A stretch of DNA of 64,000 bases. Origin: Methylophilus sp. TWE2 (GTDB taxonomy: Bacteria; Pseudomonadota; Gammaproteobacteria; Burkholderiales; Methylophilaceae). Below the pieces are notes generated by a model. It did no database searches, was not told the origin of the DNA, and saw only the letters and a list, made by a program, of their open reading frames with translations. Position numbers and translations under genes: made by a program. Below are positions 9,219 to 18,943 of the stretch, piece by piece; within the stretch, counting starts at the first letter, position 1, and each line of letters opens with the position of its first letter. The DNA lies in the NCBI RefSeq assembly GCF_001183865.1, contig NZ_CP012020.1, positions 2,661,839 through 2,725,838 of the forward strand. The letters run 5' to 3'.

Positions 9219-9905
9219 ATGCACCTACAAGAAAAACCCGGTCAACTCGATCCCTCCTGGCAAGCTGTACTCGGCGCAGAATTTGAGAAGCCTTATATGC
9301 AGTCACTCAAGGCGTTTTTGCAACAGGAAAAGGCCGCAGGCAAAACCATCTTCCCCCCAGGTCCGTTGATTTTCAATGCCTTTAATCACACGCCTTTCAA
9401 TCAAGTACGCGTGGTGATTATCGGCCAGGACCCTTACCACGGCCCTGGTCAGGCACATGGCCTGAGTTTCTCTGTCCAAGCCGGGGTTGCATTACCACCC
9501 TCTCTGGTCAACATCTTTAAGGAGATTCAATCAGATTTAGGGATACGCATGAGTGGCAACGGCGATTTAACACCTTGGGCAGATCAGGGCGTATTGTTAC
9601 TCAATGCCACGTTAACCGTGCAGATGGCTAATGCCGGTTCACACCAGAATCGCGGCTGGGAGACTTTTACTGATGCGGCGATTGCCGCTCTCAATGCGCA
9701 ACGCGAGGGCTTGGTATTTGTGTTATGGGGCAGCTATGCACAAAAAAAAGGGGCCATGATAGACCCGCATAAACATTTGGTTTTAAAGTCAGTGCATCCT
9801 TCACCACTCTCCGCGCACCGAGGTTTCTTTGGTACGCGACAGTTTTCAAAAATCAATGACTATTTGGTTTCGCATGGGCAAACGCCTATCAACTGGCAAC
9901 TTTAA
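9219..9905 (+). CDS. ung: Uracil-DNA glycosylase (family 1)
   Basis: Base-excision repair enzyme that removes uracil from DNA. The 228 residues include the catalytic water-activating motif [16 protein letters not shown] near residue 68 and the C-terminal [13 protein letters not shown] loop that inserts into the minor groove. Length matches family 1 Ung. The stop overlaps the pyrC stop region by four bases (9902-9905), so the two genes are tightly convergent with no room for a separate terminator. Confidence 0.97.
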   Translation: MHLQEKPGQLDPSWQAVLGAEFEKPYMQSLKAFLQQEKAAGKTIFPPGPLIFNAFNHTPFNQVRVVIIGQDPYHGPGQAHGLSFSVQAGVALPPSLVNIFKEIQSDLGIRMSGNGDLTPWADQGVLLLNATLTVQMANAGSHQNRGWETFTDAAIAALNAQREGLVFVLWGSYAQKKGAMIDPHKHLVLKSVHPSPLSAHRGFFGTRQFSKINDYLVSHGQTPINWQL

Positions 9906-10936
9906 ACCAGCCTCCACGCCACTGTTTGTCCTGCGCGCAATGGCACCAGCACATCCTCTGCAAAAGGGATGGTTTCAGGCACCAGCCAGCTCTCGTTCCG
10001 CAAGGTGATTTTGTCAGTATTGCGTGGCAAGTTGTAAAAATCTGGCCCATAGAAACTGGCAAAGCCTTCGAGTTTATCCAACGCCCCGGCCTCCTCAAAG
10101 GCCTCAGCATACAACTCAATCGCTGCGTGTGCTGTATACATGCCTGCACAACCACAACTGGCCTCTTTGGCAGACTTAGGATGTGGAGCACTGTCCGTGC
10201 CCAGGAAGAACTTTCCAGAATCCGAAATAGCCGCTTTCACCAAGGCTTGCCTATGCGTCTCACGTTTCAGGACGGGTAAGCAATAATGGTGCGGGCGAAT
10301 ACCGCCGGTGAACATGGCGTTACGATTCATGAGCAGGTGATGCGCAGTGATGGTCGCCCCTAATGTATCAGGGCCTGTAGCTACGAATTCAGCGGCATCC
10401 TTGGTTGTAATATGCTCAAACACCACTTTCAGGCCAGGGAAGTCTTTTAACAGTGGCCGTAAATGACGCTCGATAAATACCTTCTCACGGTCAAACACAT
10501 CCACATCAGCATCAGTCACTTCACCATGAATTAGCAGCGGCATGCCTTGCTTTTCCATCTCTGCCAGCGCACTAGCACATTTATACAAACTCGTCACACC
10601 AGAATCGCTATTGGTGGTCGCACCAGCAGGATACAGTTTGACCGCATGTATGACACCACTTGTACGGGCTGCGGCAATCTCCTTTGCTGGCGTGTTGTCA
10701 GTCAAATATAAAGTCATGAGTGGCTCAAAAACCAGCCCTACTGGCAACGCCTGCTGGATGCGCTGGTAATAGGCAAGCGCAGCTTCGGCAGTCGTCACGG
10801 GCGGACGCAAATTGGGCATCACAATGGCACGCGCAAACTGCCTAGCCGTATCCGGCAATACAGCCTTCAGGCCGTCACCATCGCGCAGGTGCAAGTGCCA
10901 GTCATCGGGGCGGATCAGGGTTAATTCAGTAGTCAT
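9902..10936 (-). CDS. pyrC: Dihydroorotase (PyrC type)
   Basis: Zinc amidohydrolase that cyclises carbamoyl-aspartate to dihydroorotate in pyrimidine synthesis. The 344 residues carry the metal-binding start [11 protein letters not shown] (HxH pair), the [12 protein letters not shown] segment whose Lys is normally carboxylated and bridges the metals, HGE and the DSAPH motif near residue 250. This is the short class II dihydroorotase typical of Gram-negative bacteria. It sits 14 bp after rsmI on the same strand. Confidence 0.97.
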   Translation of the reverse strand: MTTELTLIRPDDWHLHLRDGDGLKAVLPDTARQFARAIVMPNLRPPVTTAEAALAYYQRIQQALPVGLVFEPLMTLYLTDNTPAKEIAAARTSGVIHAVKLYPAGATTNSDSGVTSLYKCASALAEMEKQGMPLLIHGEVTDADVDVFDREKVFIERHLRPLLKDFPGLKVVFEHITTKDAAEFVATGPDTLGATITAHHLLMNRNAMFTGGIRPHHYCLPVLKRETHRQALVKAAISDSGKFFLGTDSAPHPKSAKEASCGCAGMYTAHAAIELYAEAFEEAGALDKLEGFASFYGPDFYNLPRNTDKITLRNESWLVPETIPFAEDVLVPLRAGQTVAWRLV

Positions 10937-10950
10937 TCTATTACCTTTTT

Positions 10951-11799
10951 TTAGCTTCCGGCCTTGAGCGCAAGGGCCGTTTCATACAATTCATTTTTCT
11001 TGTGGCCAGTGATATCGGTTGCCAGCGCTACGGCCTGCTTGAGAGGGAGTTCCTGTAGCAAGCGCTGCAAAATTCTTAACGCCTCTTCATCCAGTCCTTC
11101 TGCCTTCTCCTGAATATCAGGATGCACCAGCAGGACAAACTCTCCGCGCTGCTGGTTGGGATCAGCCTTTAACCAGTCTACCGCCTGTGTCAATAGGCAG
11201 GTGTGTATGGTTTCAAAAGTTTTGGTCAATTCACGCGCCAGCGTCAATTGACGCGCTCCACCCAGCACATCATGCAGGTCCTGAACGCACTCCACAATGC
11301 GGTGTGGCGCCTCATAAAAAACCAGTGTTGCCGGAATTGCTTTCAGCGCCTGTAAACGCTTGCGACGTTGTGACCCGGAGGCTGGCAAAAAGCCTTCAAA
11401 ATAAAAGCCTGGTTGTGTAATGCCTGATGCTGACAACGCTGTAATCACCGCACTCACACCGGGTACAGGCACCACCCGGATGCCTGCCTGACGCACCGAC
11501 TGCACCACGACCGCCCCCGGGTCGCTTACTGCGGGCGTTCCCGCATCCGTCACCAGCGCGATAGACTCTCCAGCCAGCAATCGCTTGATCAAACCCTGTG
11601 CAGACTGGTGTTCGTTGTGCTCATGCACGGCCAGCAAAGGTTTGCTGATACCGAAATGACGCAACAGGCCCACGCTGTGGCGCGTATCTTCGGCAGCAAT
11701 CGCATCCACTTGCTGCAAGGTAGCGAGCGCTCGCTGGGTCACGTCGCCCAGATTGCCGATGGGCGTTGCCACTACATATAATATGCCTGCTTCATTCAT
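10951..11799 (-). CDS. rsmI: RsmI, 16S rRNA 2'-O-ribose C1402 methyltransferase
   Basis: SAM-dependent tetrapyrrole-methylase-fold enzyme that methylates the ribose of C1402 in 16S rRNA, the same nucleotide modified by RsmH in this window. The 282 residues show the family motifs [13 protein letters not shown] at the N-terminus, [20 protein letters not shown] and FYEAPHRI. The gene is divergent from yraN, with about 65 bp between the starts, the usual rsmI/yraN arrangement. Confidence 0.97.
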   Translation of the reverse strand: MNEAGILYVVATPIGNLGDVTQRALATLQQVDAIAAEDTRHSVGLLRHFGISKPLLAVHEHNEHQSAQGLIKRLLAGESIALVTDAGTPAVSDPGAVVVQSVRQAGIRVVPVPGVSAVITALSASGITQPGFYFEGFLPASGSQRRKRLQALKAIPATLVFYEAPHRIVECVQDLHDVLGGARQLTLARELTKTFETIHTCLLTQAVDWLKADPNQQRGEFVLLVHPDIQEKAEGLDEEALRILQRLLQELPLKQAVALATDITGHKKNELYETALALKAGS

Positions 11800-11865
11800 T
11801 TCATTATTTTAAGGCATCGTGCTGGTTTCGCTAAGTAATAAAATAACTCCGGCAAACTCAAGACC

Positions 11866-12222
11866 ATGAAACTTAACCAGAATAACCAGGGGTTGGCGGC
11901 AGAAAAGGCGGCGGCGTTATTTCTGCAGCAGCAAGGCTTGTCTTTGCTTGCGCAAAACTATAGTTGTCGTTATGGGGAGATAGACCTGATTATGCGCGAA
12001 AGCAAAACGCTGGTCTTTGTAGAAGTCCGCTTGCGTACTCATCGCGGATTTACCAGCGCGGCCGACAGCATAGACCAGCGCAAACAACAAAAACTGATCC
12101 GGGTTGCACAGTTTTACTTACAAAGCCACGACCTGAATATGCCATGCCGCTTTGATGCCATCCTGTTTGATAACAGCGAATACCAGTCTCCAAACTGGAT
12201 TCGTAATGCAATAGACACATAA
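11866..12222 (+). CDS. yraN: YraN / UPF0102 family endonuclease-fold protein
   Basis: Small cytoplasmic protein of 118 residues with a restriction-endonuclease-like fold: GLAAEKAAALFL at the N-terminus, then YSCRYGEIDLIMRE and FVEVRLRT, which match the E..D..ExK-like active-site layout of the family. The last position is R rather than K (EVRLR). The function in bacteria is unsettled; nuclease activity is inferred from the fold. It is divergent from rsmI, as in many proteobacteria. Confidence 0.9.
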   Translation: MKLNQNNQGLAAEKAAALFLQQQGLSLLAQNYSCRYGEIDLIMRESKTLVFVEVRLRTHRGFTSAADSIDQRKQQKLIRVAQFYLQSHDLNMPCRFDAILFDNSEYQSPNWIRNAIDT

Positions 12223-12297
12223 AAAGCGTAGAATTTTATTTATTACCTGCTGTCACACCCAACATCTTTAGTTTTTCTCACAGATCTAGGAAGCTTC

Positions 12298-12882
12298 ATG
12301 ACCCAAAAAAAATTCACTGGTAAGATCTCCGCTATTGCCTTGTTACTGATCAGCACCCAATTGAGCGGTTGCTTTCCAGCCGTCGTCGGTGGTGCGGCAG
12401 CTGGAGGTGCCATGGCAGCAGACCGCCGCACTTCAGGCATTTATGTAGAAGATGAAAACATTGAATTAAAAACATTGAAACGCCTGTCGCAATATATGGA
12501 CAAGGCGTCTCATATCAATGTGACCAGCTATAACCGCATTGTTTTATTGACAGGCGAGGTGCCTAACGAGGGCCAGCGTACGCAGGCGGAAACACTGACA
12601 AAGGAAATTTCCAGCGTCCGCAACATCCACAATGGCCTGACCATAGGCCCGGCTTCTTCCATCGGCGATCGCAGCAATGACACCTACCTGACCACCAAGG
12701 TTAAAGCACGCTTTGTCAGCGAAAACCTGTTCCCGGCCAATGTGGTAAAAGTAGTGACCGAAGCCAGCGTGGTATACCTCATGGGCATCGTGTCTGAAAA
12801 AGAGGCCAATGACGCGGTGGAGATCGCCAGAACGACAGAAGGCGTGAGCAAGGTCGTCAAGGTATTTGAATACACCAATTAA
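12298..12882 (+). CDS. dolP: BON-domain outer-membrane lipoprotein (DolP/YraP-like)
   Basis: A 194-residue lipoprotein with a signal peptide and lipobox LSGC at about residues 22-25. Two BON (OsmY/nodulation) domains follow at about 45-115 and 120-190. The glycine pattern GEVPNEGQR and VYLMGIVSEKEANDAV marks each domain. DolP-type proteins bind anionic phospholipid at division sites and support outer membrane integrity. The position after yraN matches the conserved yraN-dolP neighbourhood. A run of Ala and Gly follows the lipobox. Confidence 0.88.
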   Translation: MTQKKFTGKISAIALLLISTQLSGCFPAVVGGAAAGGAMAADRRTSGIYVEDENIELKTLKRLSQYMDKASHINVTSYNRIVLLTGEVPNEGQRTQAETLTKEISSVRNIHNGLTIGPASSIGDRSNDTYLTTKVKARFVSENLFPANVVKVVTEASVVYLMGIVSEKEANDAVEIARTTEGVSKVVKVFEYTN

Positions 12883-12910
12883 TTATCAACTACATTCTCA
12901 AGGAATTTGA

Positions 12911-13198
12911 ATGGAAAATCAGGAAATCATCATCCAGGGCATTACACTGGCTGGCAAGCCTTTCCGCCCTAGCGACTGGGTGGACCGTATGTGCAGCACT
13001 TACGCGTCATTTGGCGACGACAAGAAATTGCGCTACTCGCCTTACCTCAAGCCCAAACTGGTGAATAACGTGCGTAGCCTGTCAGTAGACATGAAATTAA
13101 AGGATGTGAATCCGGCTGGTTTTGAGCAATTAATGCAATTTGCCAAAGAAAACCAGCTCAGCGTGATTAATCCGGCGGGTGAAGCAGTAACCATTTAG
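12911..13198 (+). CDS. DUF3579 family protein
   Basis: A 95-residue soluble protein matching the betaproteobacterial DUF3579 family. It has the opening IIIQGITLAGKPFRPSDW, the central FGDDKKLRYSPYLKP and the closing VINPAGE. No function is known for the family. It follows the BON lipoprotein by 28 bp with AAGGAATTTGA upstream, so it is probably co-transcribed. Confidence 0.85.
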   Translation: MENQEIIIQGITLAGKPFRPSDWVDRMCSTYASFGDDKKLRYSPYLKPKLVNNVRSLSVDMKLKDVNPAGFEQLMQFAKENQLSVINPAGEAVTI

Positions 13199-13206
13199 TT
13201 TCAGCA

Positions 13207-13725
13207 TCATTTGGACGCTGACGCGGCCTCCTTGAGCAAGGTTTCCAACCAACCTCTACTCAAGGCGCCGCGTTTTACTTTATAGAGCGAGCCATCGGGG
13301 GCATAAATATACGTCGTCGGCAACACCTCAGGTTGCAATAGTGCGCTTTTTTGCGCATCCCCCAGGATGATGGGATAAGAAATGAGCATATCGTCGACAT
13401 AATCACGCACCGACCGCTCCGTTTTATATTGCACTGCCACGCCCAGCACGACGGCATCATGCCTGGCATGCGCGTCATAAAAAGTGACCAGGTCAGGCAT
13501 CTCTTCCAGGCAGGGCGGACACCATGGTGCCCAATAATTCAAGATCACCCAGCGCCCCTTGTACTGGGATAGCTGGTGTGTGTGCCCAGCCATATCCTGC
13601 ATGACCCAGCTCGGGCTCGCCGCTAAGCACGGATTGGGCCGTAACAAGCAGGCAACTAGCGCCAACGTGCCAAATAGGCAGAAGAGCTGGCAGCTCCTCT
13701 TGTTTTTATCCAAAATATTCCCCAT
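13207..13725 (-). CDS. TlpA/ResA-like periplasmic thioredoxin-fold protein
   Basis: Thiol-disulfide oxidoreductase of 172 residues. A hydrophobic N-terminal segment (LFGTLALVACLLRPNPCLA) serves as a signal peptide or membrane anchor. It is followed by a TlpA-like domain with the active site APWCPPCLEE near residue 72 and a cis-proline at LPTTYIYA. Such proteins reduce periplasmic disulfides, often for cytochrome c maturation or copper delivery. Here it stands alone, convergent with the DUF3579 gene. A TTG at about 13725 may not be the true start. Confidence 0.85.
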   Translation of the reverse strand: MGNILDKNKRSCQLFCLFGTLALVACLLRPNPCLAASPSWVMQDMAGHTHQLSQYKGRWVILNYWAPWCPPCLEEMPDLVTFYDAHARHDAVVLGVAVQYKTERSVRDYVDDMLISYPIILGDAQKSALLQPEVLPTTYIYAPDGSLYKVKRGALSRGWLETLLKEAASASK

Positions 13726-13916
13726 ATTGAATGACGTAGACGGAAAAAACTTGATTATGCTGGAAAACTGTTGCTATACTAGCCTTATCCCGTTTGGTAA
13801 TTTCACCTTTCAGCAAATTACTCATCCAAACAAAAATTAGCCACACATTCAAAATTTTTCTGTTTAAATCCAGTCTACATTTGATTTAAATCCTTTACCA
13901 TTCTTAAGAGGCAATA

Positions 13917-14243
13917 ATGAGCGACAACATTACCCATTTAAGCGACGCCAGCTTTGAACAAGAAGTATTGCAATCCACGATTCCGGTACTGGTTGACTAC
14001 TGGGCTGAATGGTGCGGACCTTGTAAAATGATTGCGCCTATCCTGGACGACATCAGCAAAGAATATGCTGGCCGCCTGAAGGTCGCCAAATTGAATATTG
14101 ATGACAACCAGAATACTCCGCCAAAATATGGTATTCGTGGCATTCCAACCCTGATGTTGTTTAAAAACGGTAATGTTGAAGCCACCAAAGTTGGCGCATT
14201 GTCCAAGTCTCAACTCAGCGCGTTTATTGATAGCAACATTTAA
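13917..14243 (+). CDS. trxA: Thioredoxin
   Basis: Cytoplasmic thioredoxin of 108 residues with the canonical WCGPCK active site at residues 35-40, preceded by DYWAEW, and the cis-proline motif RGIPTLMLF. It donates electrons to ribonucleotide reductase, methionine sulfoxide reductase and others. AGAGGC lies a few bases upstream of the ATG. It is followed by a strong terminator and then rho, a common trxA-rho order in proteobacteria. Confidence 0.97.
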   Translation: MSDNITHLSDASFEQEVLQSTIPVLVDYWAEWCGPCKMIAPILDDISKEYAGRLKVAKLNIDDNQNTPPKYGIRGIPTLMLFKNGNVEATKVGALSKSQLSAFIDSNI

Positions 14244-14251
14244 TTCTCTTG

Positions 14252-14287
14252 CCCGGTTTCCAGTCTGCGAAACCGGGTTTTCTTTTC
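14252..14287 (+). terminator. Intrinsic terminator after trxA
   Basis: Nine-base stem CCCGGTTTC / GAAACCGGG with an eight-base loop, followed by TTTTCTTTTC. It lies inside the long upstream extension of the rho reading frame, which argues that rho starts downstream at 14324. Confidence 0.88.
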
Positions 14288-14323
14288 AATCTCTCCGGCG
14301 TTTCTCAGTCTAGCGAGTTACTC

Positions 14324-15583
14324 ATGCACTTATCCGACCTCAAACATCTTCCCGTGACCGAACTGGTCGAAATGGCAATTGCCAATGACATTGAAAATGC
14401 CAGCCGCATGCGCAAGCAGGATCTTATTTTTGCGATCCTCAAAAACAAGGCAAAAAAAGGTGACAGCATTTTTGGTGATGGCACACTGGAGGTATTACCG
14501 GACGGATTTGGTTTCCTGCGATCCCCGGACACTTCTTACCTGGCGGGTCCGGACGACATTTACGTGTCACCTTCGCAGATTCGCCGCTTTAACCTGCATA
14601 CCGGTGACACCATCCAAGGCGAGATTCGTACTCCTAAAGATGGCGAACGTTACTTCGCCTTGGTGAAAGTCGATAGCGTCAATGGTGAAGCGCCAGAGAA
14701 TACCAAACACAAGATTCTGTTTGAGAACCTGACACCGCTGTTCCCCACTGTGCCACTGACACTGGAACGCGACATCCGTGGCGAAGAAAACATTACCAGC
14801 CGCGTCATTGACATGATTGCGCCAATTGGTAGAGGCCAGCGCGCCTTACTGGTCGCGAGCCCCAAAAGCGGTAAAACCGTCATGCTGCAGAATATTGCAC
14901 ATGCGATTACCGCCAACCATCCCGACTGTGTCCTGATCGTATTGCTGATTGACGAACGTCCGGAAGAAGTGACCGAAATGACCCGCTCCGTACGTGGCGA
15001 AGTGGTGGCGTCTACGTTTGACGAACCTGCAACCCGTCACGTGCAAGTGGCTGAAATGGTGCTGGAAAAAGCCAAACGCCTGGTTGAGCACAAAAAAGAT
15101 GTGGTGATCCTGCTTGACTCCATTACCCGCCTGGCCCGCGCTTACAACACGGTGATCCCATCTTCGGGCAAAGTCCTGACCGGCGGTGTGGATGCCAATG
15201 CGCTGCAAAAACCCAAACGTTTCTTCGGTGCAGCACGTAACGTAGAAGAAGGTGGTTCATTAACCATTATTGCCACGGCCCTGGTGGATACCGGCTCGCG
15301 GATGGATGACGTGATCTACGAAGAATTCAAGGGTACCGGCAACATGGAAATCCACCTGGATAGACGCATGGCCGAGAAACGGATTTACCCAGCCATCAAC
15401 GTCAACAAGTCAGGCACCCGCCGCGAAGAGTTGTTGCTGGACAAAGATGTACTGCAAAAAATATGGGTTCTGCGCAAATTGCTTTACCCCATGGACGACC
15501 TCGAAGCGATGGAGTTCTTGCTCGATAAGATCAAAGGCACCAAGAGCAACAACGATTTCTTTGACAGCATGCGTCGGGGCTAA
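14324..15583 (+). CDS. rho: Transcription termination factor Rho
   Basis: Hexameric RNA-dependent ATPase that ends transcription. From ATG 14324 ([18 protein letters not shown]) the protein has 419 residues, exactly the common Rho length. Domains in order: N-terminal helix bundle, RNA-binding cold-shock domain ([10 protein letters not shown]), Walker A SPKSGKT, Q-loop and R-loop, and Walker [17 protein letters not shown]. The frame is open to 14249, but that stretch contains the trxA terminator, so it is not coding. Confidence 0.98.
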   Translation: MHLSDLKHLPVTELVEMAIANDIENASRMRKQDLIFAILKNKAKKGDSIFGDGTLEVLPDGFGFLRSPDTSYLAGPDDIYVSPSQIRRFNLHTGDTIQGEIRTPKDGERYFALVKVDSVNGEAPENTKHKILFENLTPLFPTVPLTLERDIRGEENITSRVIDMIAPIGRGQRALLVASPKSGKTVMLQNIAHAITANHPDCVLIVLLIDERPEEVTEMTRSVRGEVVASTFDEPATRHVQVAEMVLEKAKRLVEHKKDVVILLDSITRLARAYNTVIPSSGKVLTGGVDANALQKPKRFFGAARNVEEGGSLTIIATALVDTGSRMDDVIYEEFKGTGNMEIHLDRRMAEKRIYPAINVNKSGTRREELLLDKDVLQKIWVLRKLLYPMDDLEAMEFLLDKIKGTKSNNDFFDSMRRG

Positions 15584-15686
15584 ACCTCAGACGGATGCAA
15601 TTATTTATCGAGTTGCTATTGATAAATCTGTCAAAATCATAGATAATCGCGCGTTTACTGCAACTGCTTAAGATTAGAGAGAAAGC

Positions 15687-15887
15687 ATGAAAGCTGATAT
15701 TCACCCAAATTACCCGGAAATCAACGTCACATGTAGCTGTGGCAACAAATTCAAAACCCGTTCGACTACCGGTAAAGACCTGAACATTGAAGTATGTTCA
15801 CAGTGTCACCCGTTCTACACCGGCAAACAAAAGATCGTCGATACTGCTGGTCGCGTTGAGAAATTCCGCCAAAAATACGGCATGTAA
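15687..15887 (+). CDS. rpmE: 50S ribosomal protein L31, zinc-binding type
   Basis: A 66-residue ribosomal protein. It carries Cys residues of the zinc site (CSCG near residue 16 and [13 protein letters not shown] near residue 37), so it is the C+ form of L31. The C-terminus VEKFRQKYG is typical. It lies about 100 bp after rho with its own ribosome-binding site (AGAGAG). Confidence 0.97.
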   Translation: MKADIHPNYPEINVTCSCGNKFKTRSTTGKDLNIEVCSQCHPFYTGKQKIVDTAGRVEKFRQKYGM

Positions 15888-15907
15888 TTTCGGCACAGTA
15901 TGTACAG

Positions 15908-15937
15908 AAAGGCAGCATGGCTGCCTTTTTTGTTTTA
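15908..15937 (+). terminator. Intrinsic terminator after rpmE
   Basis: Stem AAAGGCAGC / GCTGCCTTT with a three-base loop, followed by TTTG and further T residues, about 20 bp after the rpmE stop. Confidence 0.9.
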
Positions 15938-16025
15938 TCTGCAGCAGTTCACTCTGGGCGCATACGCTTTGCGCTAATATATAACAACCGTATCATGCGT
16001 TTTATTCTGCGACTCGAATTCAAAC

Positions 16026-17705
16026 ATGCAGTTTTATATTGATCACGACTGGCAAGAAAACATGGCCACTCCCCGCGCCAAGGTGGGTGAGCGAGCAAAA
16101 ACGCATTTATTGATTTTGCTGTGTGCCATCTGGCTTTGTGTGGGCCTGGTCGGCCACTCACCCTGGAAACCTTTCGAGTCCCAGTCAGCGAGCATCATTC
16201 AAAATCTGATTAACCACCCTTTTTTATCTCTTGATAGCTGGACAAATGGCTATTGGATTGCCCCAACTTCTGCCGGGCATCCGCTTCTGGAAACACCCCC
16301 ATTATTTTATTGGGCAGCCACCGGCTTTGCTCATCTGCTCTCTCCATTGCTTCCTACCCACGATGCAGCACGTCTCAGCGTAGGCCTGTGGATGCTACTG
16401 ACACTGATCATGACCGGACTCAGTGGCCGTGAGTTATGGAATCTGGGGGTAGGCCGCCAGACCAACTTTATTTTTATCGGCTGCCTGGGATTGGTAGTCA
16501 GCGCACACACCATGATGCCAGCTGTCGCTGCATTGAGTGGGATCACCATGGCGTTTTATGCGCTGGCGCTGGCAAAGCGCAAGCCTATGCGGGCCATGTG
16601 GTTATTGTGCACCGGATTATTAGTCGCCTTTCTCTCCGGTGGCGTTGTGCCAACACTGATGATTGTGTTGTCCGTCAGCTGCCTTCTATTACTGCCCTCC
16701 ATTCGCCAGCAGAAAGTCGCTTCCCGAGCAATGATCATCGGCACAATTTTGGCCTTGCCTGGCATCTACTTATGGTGCTGGCTCTGTCAGCAATGGGCGC
16801 CAGGACTTTGGCACGCTTGGTGGGAAACACAATGGCAGGTACAGTGGCCCAGCAATCATGGCTATTTTCTGAGAACACTGGCTTGGTATGCCTGGCCAGC
16901 GCTGCCATTTGCCATGTGGGGCATATGGCGCTTCAGGCATTCTGTACTGACAACTTACCGCTTTCAGTTGGGACTGATTTTTTTTGGCATTGCCTTTATC
17001 CTGATTGGTTTTTTAAGTGATCGCAGCGAAGTCAGTGCTTTACCGTTACTGGTTCCCCTGACGGTGTTGGCAGCAGGCAGCATAGAAACCCTTAAACGTG
17101 GCGCAGCCGGTGCATTAAACTGGTTCGGACTCATCCTGTTTGGCATCCTGATCGCCCTCGCCTGGATTGGCTGGTGGGCGATGCTCAACGGCACACCGGT
17201 CAGGTTTTACCAACGTTTAAGCTACCTATCTGGTCTGCAAACCATCCCCTTCAGCCTGCTATATGGAGCGATTGCCGTTGCAGTGACGCTGATCTGGCTC
17301 TCCATTGTCTTGCGTTCCAAGCACTCCAACCGGTCCAGTGCCACCAACTGGGCCATCGGCATGACTTGCGCATGGACGGTGTTCATGAGTTTATGGCTGC
17401 CCATGATAGAAGCCGCACGTACCTACCAGCCGCTGTTTGAAGACCTGCGCAAACACTTGCCTGCGCATTACAATTGTATCCACGCCCAAAACATTGGCGC
17501 TTCACAGGCGGACCTGCTGCACTATCATGCTGGCATAAGGTTGAATTACCATATACCGAGCAACCCCACGCACTGCAATTTGTACCTGATTGAAGATCAG
17601 CCCGGGAAACGCCACGCATTACCCGGTGAAGGTTGGCAAGTGATCTGGGAAGGTGAGCAAACCCGTCAAAACAAGGAATCTTTCAGGTTGCTTCAACACC
17701 GCTAA
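16026..17705 (+). CDS. ArnT-like GT39/GT83 membrane glycosyltransferase
   Basis: Integral membrane protein of 559 residues with about 11-12 hydrophobic segments. It has the layout of the ArnT/PMT family, which transfers sugars from polyprenyl-phosphate carriers to lipid A or other acceptors in the periplasm. The first periplasmic loop contains PWKPFESQSASIIQNL followed by YWIAP and ETPPLFYW. These correspond to the family's acidic loop and P-P-L-x-Y motif, though the usual DE pair is reduced to a single Glu. A short soluble domain closes the protein. ATG 16062 (MATPRAKVG) is an alternative start. The acceptor is unknown. Confidence 0.78.
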   Translation: MQFYIDHDWQENMATPRAKVGERAKTHLLILLCAIWLCVGLVGHSPWKPFESQSASIIQNLINHPFLSLDSWTNGYWIAPTSAGHPLLETPPLFYWAATGFAHLLSPLLPTHDAARLSVGLWMLLTLIMTGLSGRELWNLGVGRQTNFIFIGCLGLVVSAHTMMPAVAALSGITMAFYALALAKRKPMRAMWLLCTGLLVAFLSGGVVPTLMIVLSVSCLLLLPSIRQQKVASRAMIIGTILALPGIYLWCWLCQQWAPGLWHAWWETQWQVQWPSNHGYFLRTLAWYAWPALPFAMWGIWRFRHSVLTTYRFQLGLIFFGIAFILIGFLSDRSEVSALPLLVPLTVLAAGSIETLKRGAAGALNWFGLILFGILIALAWIGWWAMLNGTPVRFYQRLSYLSGLQTIPFSLLYGAIAVAVTLIWLSIVLRSKHSNRSSATNWAIGMTCAWTVFMSLWLPMIEAARTYQPLFEDLRKHLPAHYNCIHAQNIGASQADLLHYHAGIRLNYHIPSNPTHCNLYLIEDQPGKRHALPGEGWQVIWEGEQTRQNKESFRLLQHR

Positions 17706-17793
17706 CAGATTATCAATGCTAGAAGTGATTAAGGCTGTATGTAGCTAGGTAATCACAGCCTTGCTGAGATAATTGCTTATTGTTAACGCTAAT

Positions 17794-18012
17794 TCAGAGA
17801 TGCACATGCTGCTGAATCGCAGCAATCACTTTGGGATGCAAACCCTGCCCCTGTTGCTGCTGCACATGCGCCACCAGGGTTTTAATCATGATTGAATTCC
17901 AGAACTTCTTCAGGTGACTGGCAATTTCCCGCTTCGCCTCTTCAACATCTGGATTTGCCTCAAAAAAATCGCCAATCTGGTTGGCCATTTTGATTAACTT
18001 TTCCACTTCCAT
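17794..18012 (-). CDS. fdsD: Formate dehydrogenase delta subunit
   Basis: A 72-residue protein matching FdsD. It begins with KLIKMANQIGDFFEANPD and contains HLKKFWNSIMIKTLVAHV. FdsD is a small accessory subunit required for full activity of soluble NAD-dependent formate dehydrogenases. It is the last gene of the fdsG-fdsB-fdsA-fdhD-fdsD run, about 25 bp after fdhD. Confidence 0.93.
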   Translation of the reverse strand: MEVEKLIKMANQIGDFFEANPDVEEAKREIASHLKKFWNSIMIKTLVAHVQQQQGQGLHPKVIAAIQQHVHL

Positions 18013-18037
18013 ACTTGCTTACTCTTTCTAGCGACTT

Positions 18038-18943
18038 TCAACGCTTACGATGGTCACGCAATTCCCCGCTATACACGACACATTGCGTGGCTCTAGCAAA
18101 TCCAACCAGCAAAAAATCATACTCCTTTGCCAAACTGACAGCCAGCGCTGTCGGGGCTGACAATGCAACCAATGTCCTTCCGCCACAGACAGCCACTTTC
18201 TGAACCATTTCGTAACTTGCACGGCTGGTGGTTAATACCCAATGCGACGTCCAGAATACTGAAAAATCATGGCCTTGACGCAACAAGCTACCTATCAGTT
18301 TATCAAGCGCATTGTGGCGGCCAACATCTTCCCGCACGCATACCACCTGTCCGTGTGCATCTGCGATAGCGCTCGCATGTGTAGCACCCGTCAGCTGCTG
18401 CAGCGGCTGACGGGTCTTCAATCCATTCAATGCGGCCTCTAGCGCGGTTAATGCCAGTGACACCAGAGGGCCACTGGCTGGCATGGGCTGTTTAAAAACC
18501 TGCTGCAAACTCTCGGCACCACACAACCCACATCCGGTGCGACCGGTTAAATTGCGCCGCTGTGCTTTGAGCGCGACAAATTGCTCTGTCGCCAGCTCAA
18601 TATGCAGTTCAATTCCTTGCAATTGACCATCTGCCTGCGTCAATGCTCTGGGCTCTACGCCATAGATTTGGCCGCGTTCGGTGATAATGCCTTCGGTAAA
18701 TGAAAAACCATAAGCAAAATCCTCAAGATCCGCCGGTGTTGCCAGCATCACCACATGCGAAATACCGTTATATATCAGCGCAACAGGCACTTCCTGCGCC
18801 AACGCATCCGCCACAGTGGTGGACTGATCTTCACGCCACCGGGTGACGATCAGCGTAGTCGCAGCCTGTTCTGCAAGCATAGGCTGCCATTCCTGGCTAT
18901 CAACCAACGCATAATCCTGCTCGTTTACGACGTCCAATGCCAT
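18038..18943 (-). CDS. fdhD: FdhD, sulfurtransferase for formate dehydrogenase
   Basis: Accessory protein that transfers sulfur to the molybdenum cofactor so that formate dehydrogenase becomes active. About 301 residues. The essential CGLCG motif is visible (GRTGCGLCGAESL near residue 137), as is the C-terminal VREDVGRHNALDKLIG block. The ATG at 18943 overlaps the fdsA stop in a TGATG junction; a TTG one codon earlier is in frame. In fds operons this position is called fdsC. Confidence 0.95.
   Translation of the reverse strand: MALDVVNEQDYALVDSQEWQPMLAEQAATTLIVTRWREDQSTTVADALAQEVPVALIYNGISHVVMLATPADLEDFAYGFSFTEGIITERGQIYGVEPRALTQADGQLQGIELHIELATEQFVALKAQRRNLTGRTGCGLCGAESLQQVFKQPMPASGPLVSLALTALEAALNGLKTRQPLQQLTGATHASAIADAHGQVVCVREDVGRHNALDKLIGSLLRQGHDFSVFWTSHWVLTTSRASYEMVQKVAVCGGRTLVALSAPTALAVSLAKEYDFLLVGFARATQCVVYSGELRDHRKR

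Noticed and set aside
14249..14323. Upstream extension of rho
   Set aside because: It contains the trxA terminator hairpin; the ATG at 14324 gives the standard 419-residue Rho.
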